NCBI RefSeq assembly: GCF_001664485.1
Contig: NZ_CP013630.1
Location: forward strand, 933,001 to 997,000
Source: Rhizobium sp. N324
GTDB lineage: Bacteria > Pseudomonadota > Alphaproteobacteria > Rhizobiales > Rhizobiaceae
Reading direction: 5' to 3'
Length of the DNA stretch: 64,000 nucleotides
The position numbers were made by a program, and so were the translations under genes. Under the pieces are notes generated by a model, which saw nothing but the letters and a program-made list of their open reading frames with translations, was not told the DNA's origin and searched no databases. Shown here piece after piece: positions 29,718-38,321 of the stretch (position 1 is the first letter of the stretch; each line of letters opens with the position of its first letter).

Positions 29718-30258
29718 GTTTCGCGGACGGCCTCTCGCCGTGCCAAAATCCAACGAGATCCGGCCGACTGCCGACCGGACGCGCGAGAGCCTGTTCAATA
29801 TATTGAGCCATGCCTATCCGGAATGCGTTGACGGCACCCGGATCCTCGACCTTTTTGCCGGAACCGGCGCCGTTGGCCTCGAAGCCGTGTCACGCGGCTG
29901 TCGCCATGCGCTCTTCGTCGAAAACAGCGTCGAGGGCAGGGCGCTGCTCTGGGAAAACATCGATGCGCTCGGTCTGCACGGCCGCACGCGCATCCTGCGC
30001 CGCGATGCGACCGATCTCGGCAGCGTCGGCAATCTCGAAGCTTTCGACGTGCTGTTTGCCGATCCGCCCTATGGCAAGGGGCTCGGTGAAAAGGCGATGG
30101 CGGCGGCGGCCCAGGGCGGCTGGATCAGGCCGGGCGCGATCGCGGTGCTCGAAGAGCGCGCCGATATTGTCGTTTCCGTGCATCCTTCCTATGTTTTCCT
30201 CGAAGACCGCATCTTTGGCGATACGAGGGTGCATTTCTTCCGGTATCAGCCGCAATAA
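29698..30258 (+). CDS. rsmD: 16S rRNA (guanine(966)-N2)-methyltransferase RsmD
   Basis: Methylates G966 of 16S rRNA. The 186-residue protein has the SAM-binding ILDLFAGTGAVGLEA block and the N6/N2-methyltransferase motif IV DPPY (122-125). It starts with MRIVGGEFRGRPL on a GTG codon, 20 bp before the end of the upstream pseudouridine synthase gene, so the two ribosome modification genes are coupled. Confidence 0.94.
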   Translation: MRIVGGEFRGRPLAVPKSNEIRPTADRTRESLFNILSHAYPECVDGTRILDLFAGTGAVGLEAVSRGCRHALFVENSVEGRALLWENIDALGLHGRTRILRRDATDLGSVGNLEAFDVLFADPPYGKGLGEKAMAAAAQGGWIRPGAIAVLEERADIVVSVHPSYVFLEDRIFGDTRVHFFRYQPQ

Positions 30259-30271
30259 GCGGGGGCGGGGC

Positions 30272-31153
30272 GTGCAGCAGGCAGAGATCATCAGCCCCAA
30301 ACTGCCTGCGATCAGCGACCTTCCGACAGTCGCTGTCGCCTTCGGCGGCGGCGGCGCGCGCGGACTTGCCCACATCCATATCATCGAGACGCTCGACGAA
30401 CTCGGCATCCGCCCGGTGGCGATATCGGGTTCGTCGATGGGCGCGATCATGGGGGCCGGCATGGCCGCCGGCATGTCGGGGGCCGAAATCCGCGAACATG
30501 CGCTGACGACCGTCGGCAACAAGACGGCGGTCGTCGCCCGCATCTGGGGCCTGAGGCCGGCGACAGTGCGCGATGCGGTGGCCAAGGGTATCCGCATCGG
30601 CCAGTTCAATCTGGAGCGAATCCTGAAAGCCTTTCTGCCGGCCGAGCTGCCGGCTCGTTTCGAGGATCTGCTGGTGCCGATGAAGGTCATCACCACGGAT
30701 TATTATGGGCAGAACGAAGTCATCATCGAAGAGGGCGAACTGTTTCCCGCACTCGCGGCTTCTTCCGCCATTCCCGCCGTCTTCATGCCGGTGCGCCTGC
30801 GCGGCCGGGTGATGATCGACGGCGGCATCAGCAATCCGGTGCCCTATGAACCGCTGATGGATCTTGCCGACATCGTCGTCGGCATCGATGTCGTCGGCGC
30901 GCCGGAAGGCGACGGCACCCATATTCCGAACCGCATGGAGAGCATCTTCGGCTCCGGCCAGCTGATGATGCAGACGGCGATCACGCTGAAGCTGAAGCTC
31001 TGCCAGCCGCACATCTTCCTGCGCCCGGCCGTCGGCCGCACCGGCGTCATGGATTTCCTCAAGGCCCGCGAGGTGCTGGCCATGTCCGCCGGCGTCAAGG
31101 ACGAGCTGAAATTCGCCCTCGACCGGGAAATCGAAGCGCGGCTGAAGCGCTAG
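30272..31153 (+). CDS. Patatin-like phospholipase family protein
   Basis: A 293-residue serine esterase of the patatin/RssA type. The glycine-rich oxyanion loop is FGGGGARGLAH, the nucleophile is Ser55 in GSSMG, and the second dyad residue is the Asp in MIDGGISNPVP. The likely start is the GTG at 30272, 13 bp after rsmD; the frame is open much further upstream but overlaps rsmD. The physiological lipid substrate is unknown. It converges with the copper-related gene, leaving 9 bp. Confidence 0.9.
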   Translation: MQQAEIISPKLPAISDLPTVAVAFGGGGARGLAHIHIIETLDELGIRPVAISGSSMGAIMGAGMAAGMSGAEIREHALTTVGNKTAVVARIWGLRPATVRDAVAKGIRIGQFNLERILKAFLPAELPARFEDLLVPMKVITTDYYGQNEVIIEEGELFPALAASSAIPAVFMPVRLRGRVMIDGGISNPVPYEPLMDLADIVVGIDVVGAPEGDGTHIPNRMESIFGSGQLMMQTAITLKLKLCQPHIFLRPAVGRTGVMDFLKAREVLAMSAGVKDELKFALDREIEARLKR

Positions 31154-31162
31154 AAGAGAGTG

Positions 31163-31615
31163 TCATTGGGCATGGCCCTCATGGCCGCCGCCCGCGCCAT
31201 TCGATGCCTCGTTCATCATCATGACCGTGCCCTCGAAGCTCGAAAACAGCGCCAGCGCGGAGGGATCGAGGCCGGCCTCGGCCTCTTTCAGCCTCGCAGC
31301 CAGCCCGGCGGCGTCATTTGCCGACAGCCCGATTTTTTCCAGCGTCCCGGCATCCTTCAGGCTGTCGCCGCTGCTGAGATAGATGCTCCAGCCATGATGC
31401 GTCTTTTTCAGCAAGGCGCGTCCGCCGCGCCCAGCCTGCCGCCAGCCGGCGATCGCCCAATCGGCCTGGACGACGACCGGGGCGATGTCCAAGGGCTTAT
31501 CGGGCCTTTCGAACATCAGCTTCAGCCTTGCCGGGATCGCCTGTTGCGGATCGTCGTCCGCAGATGCCATGGATGCGAAAAGCACGCAGGCGAGAAGGGC
31601 AATGATCGTCTTCAT
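31163..31615 (-). CDS. Small secreted protein of a copper-related cluster
   Basis: A 150-residue exported protein with signal peptide MKTIIALLACVLFASMASA. The mature domain has VQADWAIAGWRQAGRGGRALLKK and IYLSSGDSLKDA, which match a rhizobial family usually annotated as copper uptake system-associated protein (from memory, not searched). The tail ends in GGGHEGHAQ, a possible metal-binding stretch. Last gene of a three-gene minus-strand cluster, 13 bp after the PepSY gene stop. Confidence 0.7.
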   Translation of the reverse strand: MKTIIALLACVLFASMASADDDPQQAIPARLKLMFERPDKPLDIAPVVVQADWAIAGWRQAGRGGRALLKKTHHGWSIYLSSGDSLKDAGTLEKIGLSANDAAGLAARLKEAEAGLDPSALALFSSFEGTVMMMNEASNGAGGGHEGHAQ

Positions 31616-31628
31616 CTCTTGGTCTCCC

Positions 31629-33002
31629 TCAAGCGACAACGCGTTTCAACACGGGCACGAACCGCACCACCATCTGGTCGAAGGCGATCATGGCGACAAT
31701 GGCGAGCCCGCTCATCGGGAAGGCGACGGCGAAGATGGCGGTAATCAGCCACAGGCCGTAATAGACCGAGCGTTTTGGCGGCATGGGCGGCACGCCGAGC
31801 CGGCCGGCCGGGCGCCGTTTCCACCACATGATGACGGCACTCACGCAGCTCAGAATTATTGCGAGACACGTTGCAAGCATCAGCAACTGGTTGAAACGCC
31901 CCCATTCCTGTCCTTGGTGGACATTGATGCCCCATTCGATCGCCTTGCCGAGGAACGGATATTGGTTGAAGCCGATGTCGATCAGCGGTTTGCCGGAATA
32001 CTGGTCGATATGGATGGTGCGTTCGTCGGCGAGATCGTCGGGATAGAGCGAGGCGGTATAGACGCCCGTCTCGTCGGAGGGAATGGCCACGTCGAAGCCC
32101 GGCGCCATGCCCAGCCGCCTGGCGATCTCCACGGCTTTGTCGAGACCGATCGGCTTGGCCGATTGTGCTGCGGCGATATCGGAAAGCGGAACCGGCGCCT
32201 TTTCGACGATCCAGCCGCTCTTCGGCAAGATGTCCTCGGTGACCTTCTGCGACTTCGGCACGTCGTCCCAGAGCTGGACGGGATAGCCGAGGCCGTGTTC
32301 GGTCAGCCAGGCATTGGCGTTCGCCCCCCAATAGCCCGACCACGGCATGCCTGTTATCGCCAGGAAGAAGATCAACACGCCGGCGAAGGCGCCCGTCACC
32401 GCATGCAGGTCGCGCCAGAAAACCCGGCGGCCCGGCGTTCCCCGCACGCTGACGACACCCCCCGTCTGGCGGCGCGGCCACCAGAGATAGATGCCGGTGA
32501 CGACGAGCACCATGGCAAAGCCGCCGGTGATCTCAATCAGCCGGTTCGCTATGCCGCCGAAAAAGGCCAGGCTGTGGATGCGCTTGACGACATAGTTGAA
32601 CTCGTCGGTCGATCCGACCACATCGAGCACCTTGCCGGCATAAGGGTCGACGAAAACCAGCGTCGCGCCGGCATTGCCGGCGACGGTGACGATGGCCGAT
32701 CGCTCAGGTCCGGCCGGCTCCTTGTAGGAGGTCGCCGCCGAGCCCGGCACCGCGGCAGCGGCGATTTCCACGATCCGCTCCGCCGGCAGCGCCTGGCCGG
32801 AGGGCTGGACGATATAACGGTAGCCGAAGAAGCTGTTGTTGATCTCGTCCTTGAAGAGATAGAGCGATCCGGTCACGGCCAGATTGAGCATGAAGGGTAT
32901 GACGAGAAGCCCGGCAAAGAAATGCCAGCGCCAGATGGCGCGGTAGAGCGAAACGCCGCTGGCGGCGTCTTCCGCCGGTCCGGCGGCAGCGATAGTCGAC
33001 AT
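31629..33002 (-). CDS. PepSY-associated transmembrane protein
   Basis: A 457-residue inner membrane protein with an N-terminal helix (IWRWHFFAGLLVIPFMLNL, near residue 30), PepSY-type periplasmic sequence, and helices around 165-185, 210-235, 350-375 and 410-440. This is the PiuB/PepSY_TM layout, found with TonB-dependent siderophore or copper receptors and thought to reduce or handle metal in the periplasm. The gene sits between a DUF2946-like gene and a small secreted gene, an arrangement that points to copper more than iron (inference). Confidence 0.88.
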   Translation of the reverse strand: MSTIAAAGPAEDAASGVSLYRAIWRWHFFAGLLVIPFMLNLAVTGSLYLFKDEINNSFFGYRYIVQPSGQALPAERIVEIAAAAVPGSAATSYKEPAGPERSAIVTVAGNAGATLVFVDPYAGKVLDVVGSTDEFNYVVKRIHSLAFFGGIANRLIEITGGFAMVLVVTGIYLWWPRRQTGGVVSVRGTPGRRVFWRDLHAVTGAFAGVLIFFLAITGMPWSGYWGANANAWLTEHGLGYPVQLWDDVPKSQKVTEDILPKSGWIVEKAPVPLSDIAAAQSAKPIGLDKAVEIARRLGMAPGFDVAIPSDETGVYTASLYPDDLADERTIHIDQYSGKPLIDIGFNQYPFLGKAIEWGINVHQGQEWGRFNQLLMLATCLAIILSCVSAVIMWWKRRPAGRLGVPPMPPKRSVYYGLWLITAIFAVAFPMSGLAIVAMIAFDQMVVRFVPVLKRVVA

Positions 33003-33088
33003 GATGATGGATCCGTATCCGCGGCCGGCTGCGGGAGGCAGCTCGGCCGGCGTTGAAAGGCGTCACGGCGCCTGCCGCAACACGAGGT

Positions 33089-33496
33089 TCAGGCGAGGAT
33101 CGGATCGGAAGGCGGAGCGCGGGGACCGCTATTGGGCGGGAAAAGCCGGCGAGGGAAGCTTTCGGGCCGGATCGGCCGTTCGACTGCGACCGCAAAGGGT
33201 ATCGGAGCACCGGCGACATCAGCCGGCGCCGGCAGCAGGATCGAGGCGCCGATCCGGCAGGCCTCGCAACCATGCGAATGGGTTTTGTCGTGCTGGCCTT
33301 GATCGGAAGTGTCGCTGACGGTGACGCAAAGCGACGGCAGCGTTCCATCGGGCAGCACATATTGAGCGAGGTCAGCCGGACCGGACTCGCTAGCGGTTGC
33401 GACGGGAGCCTGATGGGCGAATGCGACAAAAACCAGCGCGGCCGCGCACAAGATGCGCAGTGCCCATTGCTCGATCTGTCTCGCCCGTCTGATCAA
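33089..33496 (-). CDS. DUF2946-like exported protein
   Basis: A 135-residue protein with an N-terminal signal or anchor segment (ALRILCAAALVFVAFAHQAPVATA) and a short mature part with an HDKTHSHGCEAC metal-ligand patch typical of DUF2946. Such proteins accompany PepSY and TonB-receptor copper genes. It is the first gene of the minus-strand cluster; the PepSY gene follows after 86 bp. No TonB receptor is next to it. Confidence 0.75.
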   Translation of the reverse strand: MIRRARQIEQWALRILCAAALVFVAFAHQAPVATASESGPADLAQYVLPDGTLPSLCVTVSDTSDQGQHDKTHSHGCEACRIGASILLPAPADVAGAPIPFAVAVERPIRPESFPRRLFPPNSGPRAPPSDPILA

Positions 33497-33578
33497 CTGT
33501 CTCTCTCCGATCGTCTGCTGATAGACGCCGCCGAGCCCATATTCAATGCGTCAATTTAACAAACCGGCCCAGCGGCGA

Positions 33579-35393
33579 TCAGGCCTCCACCGTCGCATCC
33601 ACCGTTCCCGCCAGCGGATCGTCCTCGAAGGGATCGGCGGCGCGCTTCGGCTTGACCAGCGGTTCGGGGCGGACGGGATGGGAAAACAGCATGTCGCGGC
33701 CCGCTTGCAGCCCTTCGGACACCTGCAGCACCAGCCGCGCCTCGTCGCGCTTGCGGATATCCTCGCCGATCTCATAGGCGTCGACTTCGGAGACGCCGAG
33801 CGCCTCCAGCGTCCGCCGCCCGAACAGCAGGCCGGATTCCAGGGTTTCGCGCAGTTCGTAATCGACACCCTTGTTGCGCAGCTCGATCGAATGGATGCGG
33901 TCGTAGGAGCGGACATAGAGCCTTGTGTGCGGATAGTCCGCCTGCACCAGCTCGACCACCTTGTCAGTGATCTCTTTCTTCTGAGTGCAGACGAGCACGA
34001 TCTTTGCCCGCTCGATGCCGGCCGAGCGCAGCACGTCCTTGCGGGCCCCGTCGCCGAAATAGATGCGGAATCCGAAGGCGGAGGCCTGGCGAATGCGGTC
34101 CGCCGAAAAATCGATGACGGTGACGCTGCGGCCGCCGGCAAGCAGGATCTGGGCGGCGATCTGGCCGAAACGCGAGAAGCCGACCATCAGAACATCGGCG
34201 CCCGCACCTTCGAAGTCCTCGTCCAACTCCTCATGCTCATCGCCGCTGAGCAGCCGCTTCGAAAGAGCCGCGCCGATCGGCGTCAGCGCCATCGACAGCG
34301 TGACGATCGCCACCAGCAGCGATGCCGTGCTCGCCGCCATCAGCCCGACGGTTGCCGCCGCGGTAAACAGCACGAAGCCGAATTCGCCGCCCTGCGGCAG
34401 CAGGAAGGCAATGCGGATCGCATCGTCGTGCGGGGAGCCGGAAACCCGGCAGAGCCCGTAGATGATGATCGCCTTGACGGCCATGACGATCGGTACGGCG
34501 ACGATGACGAAGAGCGCGTTTTCGGCGAGCACGTCGAGCTGCAGCGACAGGCCGACGGCGATGAAGAAGATGGCGAGCAGCACGCCGCGGAAGGGCTCGA
34601 TATCGGCCTCCAGCTCGTGTCGGTAGGAGGATTCGGCGAGCATCACCCCGGAGAGAAAAGCGCCCATCGCCATCGAAAGCCCGGCGAGCTGCATCAGGCT
34701 TGCCGATCCCATGACGACGAAGAGGGCCGCGGCAATCATCGCTTCGCGCGCGCCGGTCCGGGCGATGATCTGGAAGAGCGGCGTCAGCAGGTAACGCCCC
34801 ATGACGACCATCGCCGCGACCGCGCCGACGGCGACCGCGAAATCGGCAAGCGGCGCATGGCTGCTCTTGCCGCCGCCGTCGAGCACGGTGATCAGCGCCA
34901 AGAGCGGCACGATCGCCAGGTCCTGGAACAACAGCATCGAGAAGGAGCGCTGCCCGTATCTCGTATTGACGTCGCCGTCGCCCTCGAGGATCTGCATCGC
35001 GAAGGCGGTCGACGACAGCGCCAGGCCAAAGCCGGCGACGATGCTGCCGCGCCAGTCGAGCACTTGAGAAAACCAGGCGAGTGCGGTCAGCGCCAGCCCG
35101 GTCACCACCACCTGCGCCGTGCCGAGGCCGAAAATGTCGCGCCGCATCTGCCACAGACGGCTGGGTTTCAGTTCCAGCCCGATGATGAAGAGCAGGAAGA
35201 CGACGCCGAGTTCGGCGACGGCAAGGATCTGTTCGCCGTCGGTGATGCCGTGGAAAACCGGGCCGATGACGATGCCGGCGGCGAGATAGCCGAGCACCGT
35301 GCCGAGCCCGAGCTTCTTGAAGATCGGCGCGGCGACCACCGCTCCGCCGAGCAGCAGGATCGTTTCGGAAAAAAAGGCATTGGGCGCGGACAT
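33579..35393 (-). CDS. CPA2-family monovalent cation:proton antiporter (Kef type)
   Basis: A 604-residue integral membrane exchanger. About twelve helices fill residues 1-385, starting with FFSETILLLGGAVVAAPIFKKLG and including the GVVFLLFIIGLE motif. A TrkA-N (RCK) Rossmann domain with MVGFSRFGQIAAQILL follows and senses nucleotides. It matches KefB/KefC-type glutathione-gated potassium efflux systems, but no KefF/KefG partner gene is near. The start at MSAPNAFF is preferred over an ATG 30 codons upstream. Divergent from pmbA. Confidence 0.9.
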   Translation of the reverse strand: MSAPNAFFSETILLLGGAVVAAPIFKKLGLGTVLGYLAAGIVIGPVFHGITDGEQILAVAELGVVFLLFIIGLELKPSRLWQMRRDIFGLGTAQVVVTGLALTALAWFSQVLDWRGSIVAGFGLALSSTAFAMQILEGDGDVNTRYGQRSFSMLLFQDLAIVPLLALITVLDGGGKSSHAPLADFAVAVGAVAAMVVMGRYLLTPLFQIIARTGAREAMIAAALFVVMGSASLMQLAGLSMAMGAFLSGVMLAESSYRHELEADIEPFRGVLLAIFFIAVGLSLQLDVLAENALFVIVAVPIVMAVKAIIIYGLCRVSGSPHDDAIRIAFLLPQGGEFGFVLFTAAATVGLMAASTASLLVAIVTLSMALTPIGAALSKRLLSGDEHEELDEDFEGAGADVLMVGFSRFGQIAAQILLAGGRSVTVIDFSADRIRQASAFGFRIYFGDGARKDVLRSAGIERAKIVLVCTQKKEITDKVVELVQADYPHTRLYVRSYDRIHSIELRNKGVDYELRETLESGLLFGRRTLEALGVSEVDAYEIGEDIRKRDEARLVLQVSEGLQAGRDMLFSHPVRPEPLVKPKRAADPFEDDPLAGTVDATVEA

Positions 35394-35512
35394 CAGGGCG
35401 ATTTCTTTCGACGGCGGGGAACAGGCCGGCAGCCTCGACAAAGAATCGGCGGCGGCGGCCTTGATGCTTGGGAGAGTGCACAATAAATGGAAGCCGAAGG
35501 AAAGGCCAAATC

Positions 35513-36859
35513 ATGTCCTCAGAAATCGATTCCTCGACACTTCTTTCCCGCGCAAGTCAATTGATCGATCTGGCCAGGAAGGCAGGGGCCGATGCAGCCG
35601 ATGCCGTCGTCGTCCGATCGCGCTCGCAATCGGTCAGCGTTCGCCTCGGCAAGGTCGAGGGCACGGAATCCTCCGAAAGCGACGATTTTTCGCTGCGCGT
35701 CTTCATCGGCAAGCGCGTCGCCAGCGTTTCGGCCAATCCGGGCTTCGATCTGCAGGCGCTTGCCGAACGTGCCGTCGCCATGGCCAAAGTCTCGCCGGAA
35801 GACCCCTTCGCCTGCCTCGCGGATGAGGCGAGCCTTGCGAAATCCTATCCCGACCTGCAATTGCTCGATACCACCGAGGTCTCCTCCGAGATGCTGCGCG
35901 AGGCGGGCCTTGCCGCTGAGGCCGCGGCCCTTGCGGTCAAGGGTGTCACCAATTCCTCCGGCGCCGGCGCCTCGGCCGGCATGGGCGGCCTGGTTCTCGC
36001 CACCTCGCACGGTTTCGAAGGCAGCTACATGGCCTCGCGTTTCGGCCATTCCGTCAGCGTTATCGCTGGCGAAGGCACCGGCATGGAGCGGGATTATGAT
36101 TTCGACAGCCGGCTCTATTATGCCGAGCTCGACGATCCCGCTGAAATCGGCCGCCGCGCCGGCGAACGGGTGGTCAAGCGCATCAATCCGCGCCAGGTGC
36201 CGACCGGCAAGGACGTCACCGTCATCTTCGATCCGCGCGTCGCCCGCGGCTTCGTCGGCCATATCGCCGGCGCAATCAACGGCGCCGCCGTCGCCCGCAA
36301 GTCCAGTTTCCTGCGCGACCGGATGGGGCAGCAGGTGCTGAAATCGGGCCTGTCGATCACCGACGATCCGCTGATCGTGCGCGGCCCCTCCTCGCGCCCC
36401 TTCGACGGCGAGGGTGTATCGGGCGAGCGGCTGGTGATGATCGAGGACGGCGTCCTCAAACACTGGTTCCTGTCGACCTCGACCGGGCGCGAACTTGGTC
36501 TTCAGACCAACGGCCGCGGCGTGCGCGGCGGCACCGCCGTCTCGCCGTCCTCCACCAACCTTGCGCTGGAACCCGGCGATATCACGCCGGAGGAGCTGAT
36601 CCGCAACGTCGGCAACGGTTTTTATGTCACCGAATTGATCGGCCATGGCGTCAACATGATCACCGGCGAATACAGCCGCGGCGCCACCGGCTTCTGGGTC
36701 GAGAACGGCGAACTGACATTCTCGGTCTCCGAGGTAACGATCGCCTCGAACCTCAAGGAGATGTTCATGCGCCTGACGCCGGCAAACGACATCGACCGCA
36801 AGTTCGGCGTCGCGGCTCCGACCTTCGCCATCGAAGGCATGACGCTGGCAGGGCGCTAG
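35513..36859 (+). CDS. pmbA: TldD/PmbA-family metallopeptidase-related protein PmbA
   Basis: A 448-residue protein of the TldD/PmbA family, known from maturation of peptide antibiotics and processing of CcdA. It has the family's GVTNSSGAGASAGMGGLVLATSHGF, IDDGVLKHWFLST and ELIGHGVNMITGEYSRGA blocks. PmbA is the subunit without the zinc motif and normally acts with TldD, which is not in this window. The start at MSSEIDSS has AAGGAAAGG upstream. The gene is followed by a family-C repeat. Confidence 0.92.
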   Translation: MSSEIDSSTLLSRASQLIDLARKAGADAADAVVVRSRSQSVSVRLGKVEGTESSESDDFSLRVFIGKRVASVSANPGFDLQALAERAVAMAKVSPEDPFACLADEASLAKSYPDLQLLDTTEVSSEMLREAGLAAEAAALAVKGVTNSSGAGASAGMGGLVLATSHGFEGSYMASRFGHSVSVIAGEGTGMERDYDFDSRLYYAELDDPAEIGRRAGERVVKRINPRQVPTGKDVTVIFDPRVARGFVGHIAGAINGAAVARKSSFLRDRMGQQVLKSGLSITDDPLIVRGPSSRPFDGEGVSGERLVMIEDGVLKHWFLSTSTGRELGLQTNGRGVRGGTAVSPSSTNLALEPGDITPEELIRNVGNGFYVTELIGHGVNMITGEYSRGATGFWVENGELTFSVSEVTIASNLKEMFMRLTPANDIDRKFGVAAPTFAIEGMTLAGR

Positions 36860-36861
36860 AG

Positions 36862-37010
36862 CATGTCTCGCAAAGTGTGCAGCGGTTTTGCGATAAAGAC
36901 ATGCGGAAAAAGGAAAGACCTAAAGCGTGGCAAGCCAATCTGAAAGATCGCGACGCGCTTTAGAGCATGATGCCGAAAAGTGTGTGCGGTTTTCGGACGA
37001 CATCATGCTC
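36862..37010. repeat. Family-C palindromic repeat
   Basis: Contains AGCATGATGCCGAAAA (36964-36979) paired with TTTTCGG...CATCATGCT (36990-37009), plus the phrase CTGAAAGATCGCGACGCGCTT, which recurs at 41667-41687. Related fragments lie at 40.4, 41.6 and 47.3 kb. Confidence 0.75.
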
Positions 37011-37036
37011 ACACGAAAGTTGGACGGATTGATGCG

Positions 37037-37846
37037 ATGAGCGATAGGGAAAAGGCCCGCTGGCAGAGCGATCTCACGCTGATCGCCGATGCTGCGAAAG
37101 AGGCCGGGGCGGTCGCGTTCGGCTTCTTCAACCAATCTCCCGAGGTCTGGTGGAAAAACGGCGACCGCTCGCCCGTCAGTGCCGCCGATTTCGCCGCCAA
37201 CAAGACGCTCGAAACCATTCTGCGCAAGGCCCGGCCGGATTATGGCTGGCTGTCCGAAGAAACCGACGATGATGCCGGCCGCCTCCTGCGCGAGACGCTG
37301 TTCATCGTCGACCCGATCGACGGCACACGCGCCTTTCTCGGCGGCCAGAAGGTCTGGTGCGTCAGCGTCGCGGTCGTTCATCGCGGCCGGCCGGTCGCCG
37401 GCGTGCTCTATGCCCCGGCGCTCGAGGAACTCTATGAGGCCGTCGACGGCGGCGTCGCGCTGAAGAACGGCGTGCCCTTCACCGTCTCTGCCGCGGGACC
37501 GGAGGAAACGAGCCGCCTGGCGATCGGCGAGGACCTGTTGAAGACCTTTCCCGTTGAATTTCGCGACCGGGTCAGCCGCCAAAAACACATTCCCTCGCTG
37601 GCCTATCGCATCGCCATGGTGGCGGACGGTCGCCTCGAAGCCACCTTCGTCAAAAGCAATTCGCATGACTGGGATCTCGCCGCCGCCGATCTGATCCTTA
37701 GCTGCGCCGGCGGCCGCCTCGTCGATCTCGAAGGCAGGCCGGTCGTCTACAACAGTGCCGACGTGACCCACAATATCCTCTGCGCAGCGCCGACGCCCCG
37801 CATCGGTGAGTTCCTCACGGCCTTTGCGGGACGACGAGACAGTTGA
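37037..37846 (+). CDS. Inositol monophosphatase / CysQ-like phosphatase
   Basis: A 269-residue Mg2+-dependent phosphatase. The metal-binding motif DPIDGTRAF (motif A) and the later motif B NSHDWDLAAADLIL are both clear. The family covers 3'(2'),5'-bisphosphate nucleotidase (CysQ) and inositol phosphatases; the sequence near motif A suits the CysQ side, but the substrate is not certain. It opens a block that continues into lipid A/Kdo genes; linkage is by position only. Confidence 0.88.
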   Translation: MSDREKARWQSDLTLIADAAKEAGAVAFGFFNQSPEVWWKNGDRSPVSAADFAANKTLETILRKARPDYGWLSEETDDDAGRLLRETLFIVDPIDGTRAFLGGQKVWCVSVAVVHRGRPVAGVLYAPALEELYEAVDGGVALKNGVPFTVSAAGPEETSRLAIGEDLLKTFPVEFRDRVSRQKHIPSLAYRIAMVADGRLEATFVKSNSHDWDLAAADLILSCAGGRLVDLEGRPVVYNSADVTHNILCAAPTPRIGEFLTAFAGRRDS

Positions 37847-37907
37847 CGTTTCCGTCAAAATCCCGCAGATGGGATGGCGGAGGAGAATAGCAGAAAGAGA
37901 ACAAAAA

Positions 37908-38150
37908 ATGACTGACTCCGGTGACAAGAAGCAGCTTTTGCATCTCGTTTTTGGCGGCGAACTGGAAAGCCTCGATGAGGTCCAGTTCCGCGATCTGAAG
38001 GGTCTCGATATCGTCGGCATTTTCCCGGATTATGCCACGGCGCTGTCGGCCTGGAAGTCGAAGGCGCAGCAGACGGTCGACAATGCGCATATGCGCTACT
38101 TCATCGTCCACATGCATCGTTTGCTCGATCCGCAGGCCAAGGGCAACTGA
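37908..38150 (+). CDS. DUF4170 protein
   Basis: An 80-residue soluble protein with the DUF4170 pattern: LLHLVFGGELESLDEVQFRDL, VGIFPDYATALSAWKSKAQQTVDNAHMRYFIVHMHRLLDP. No catalytic motif. It is regularly placed next to waaA in rhizobia (family knowledge). The start at 37908 has AGAAAGAGAAC upstream; the frame upstream is open but overlaps the CysQ-like gene. Confidence 0.88.
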   Translation: MTDSGDKKQLLHLVFGGELESLDEVQFRDLKGLDIVGIFPDYATALSAWKSKAQQTVDNAHMRYFIVHMHRLLDPQAKGN

Positions 38151-38321
38151 CCCTGGCAGGTGCCGTCGGCCGATCGACCGCTCGGCGGGCGGCCTTTCGT
38201 GCATCGGGCGCCGGTCGATCCGGATCGTTTGACGCATTCTGAACAAATTGATCGGTCATTGCGGCCGCAACGATAATGAGGGAATGGGTTTGATGTCGAT
38301 CTTGGATCGGAGACTGGCGCG

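Noticed and set aside
38247..38276. TTGATC-18-GATAAT promoter upstream of waaA
   Set aside because: Plausible but weak; the spacing is one base long and the cluster may be read from upstream, so it is only mentioned under waaA.
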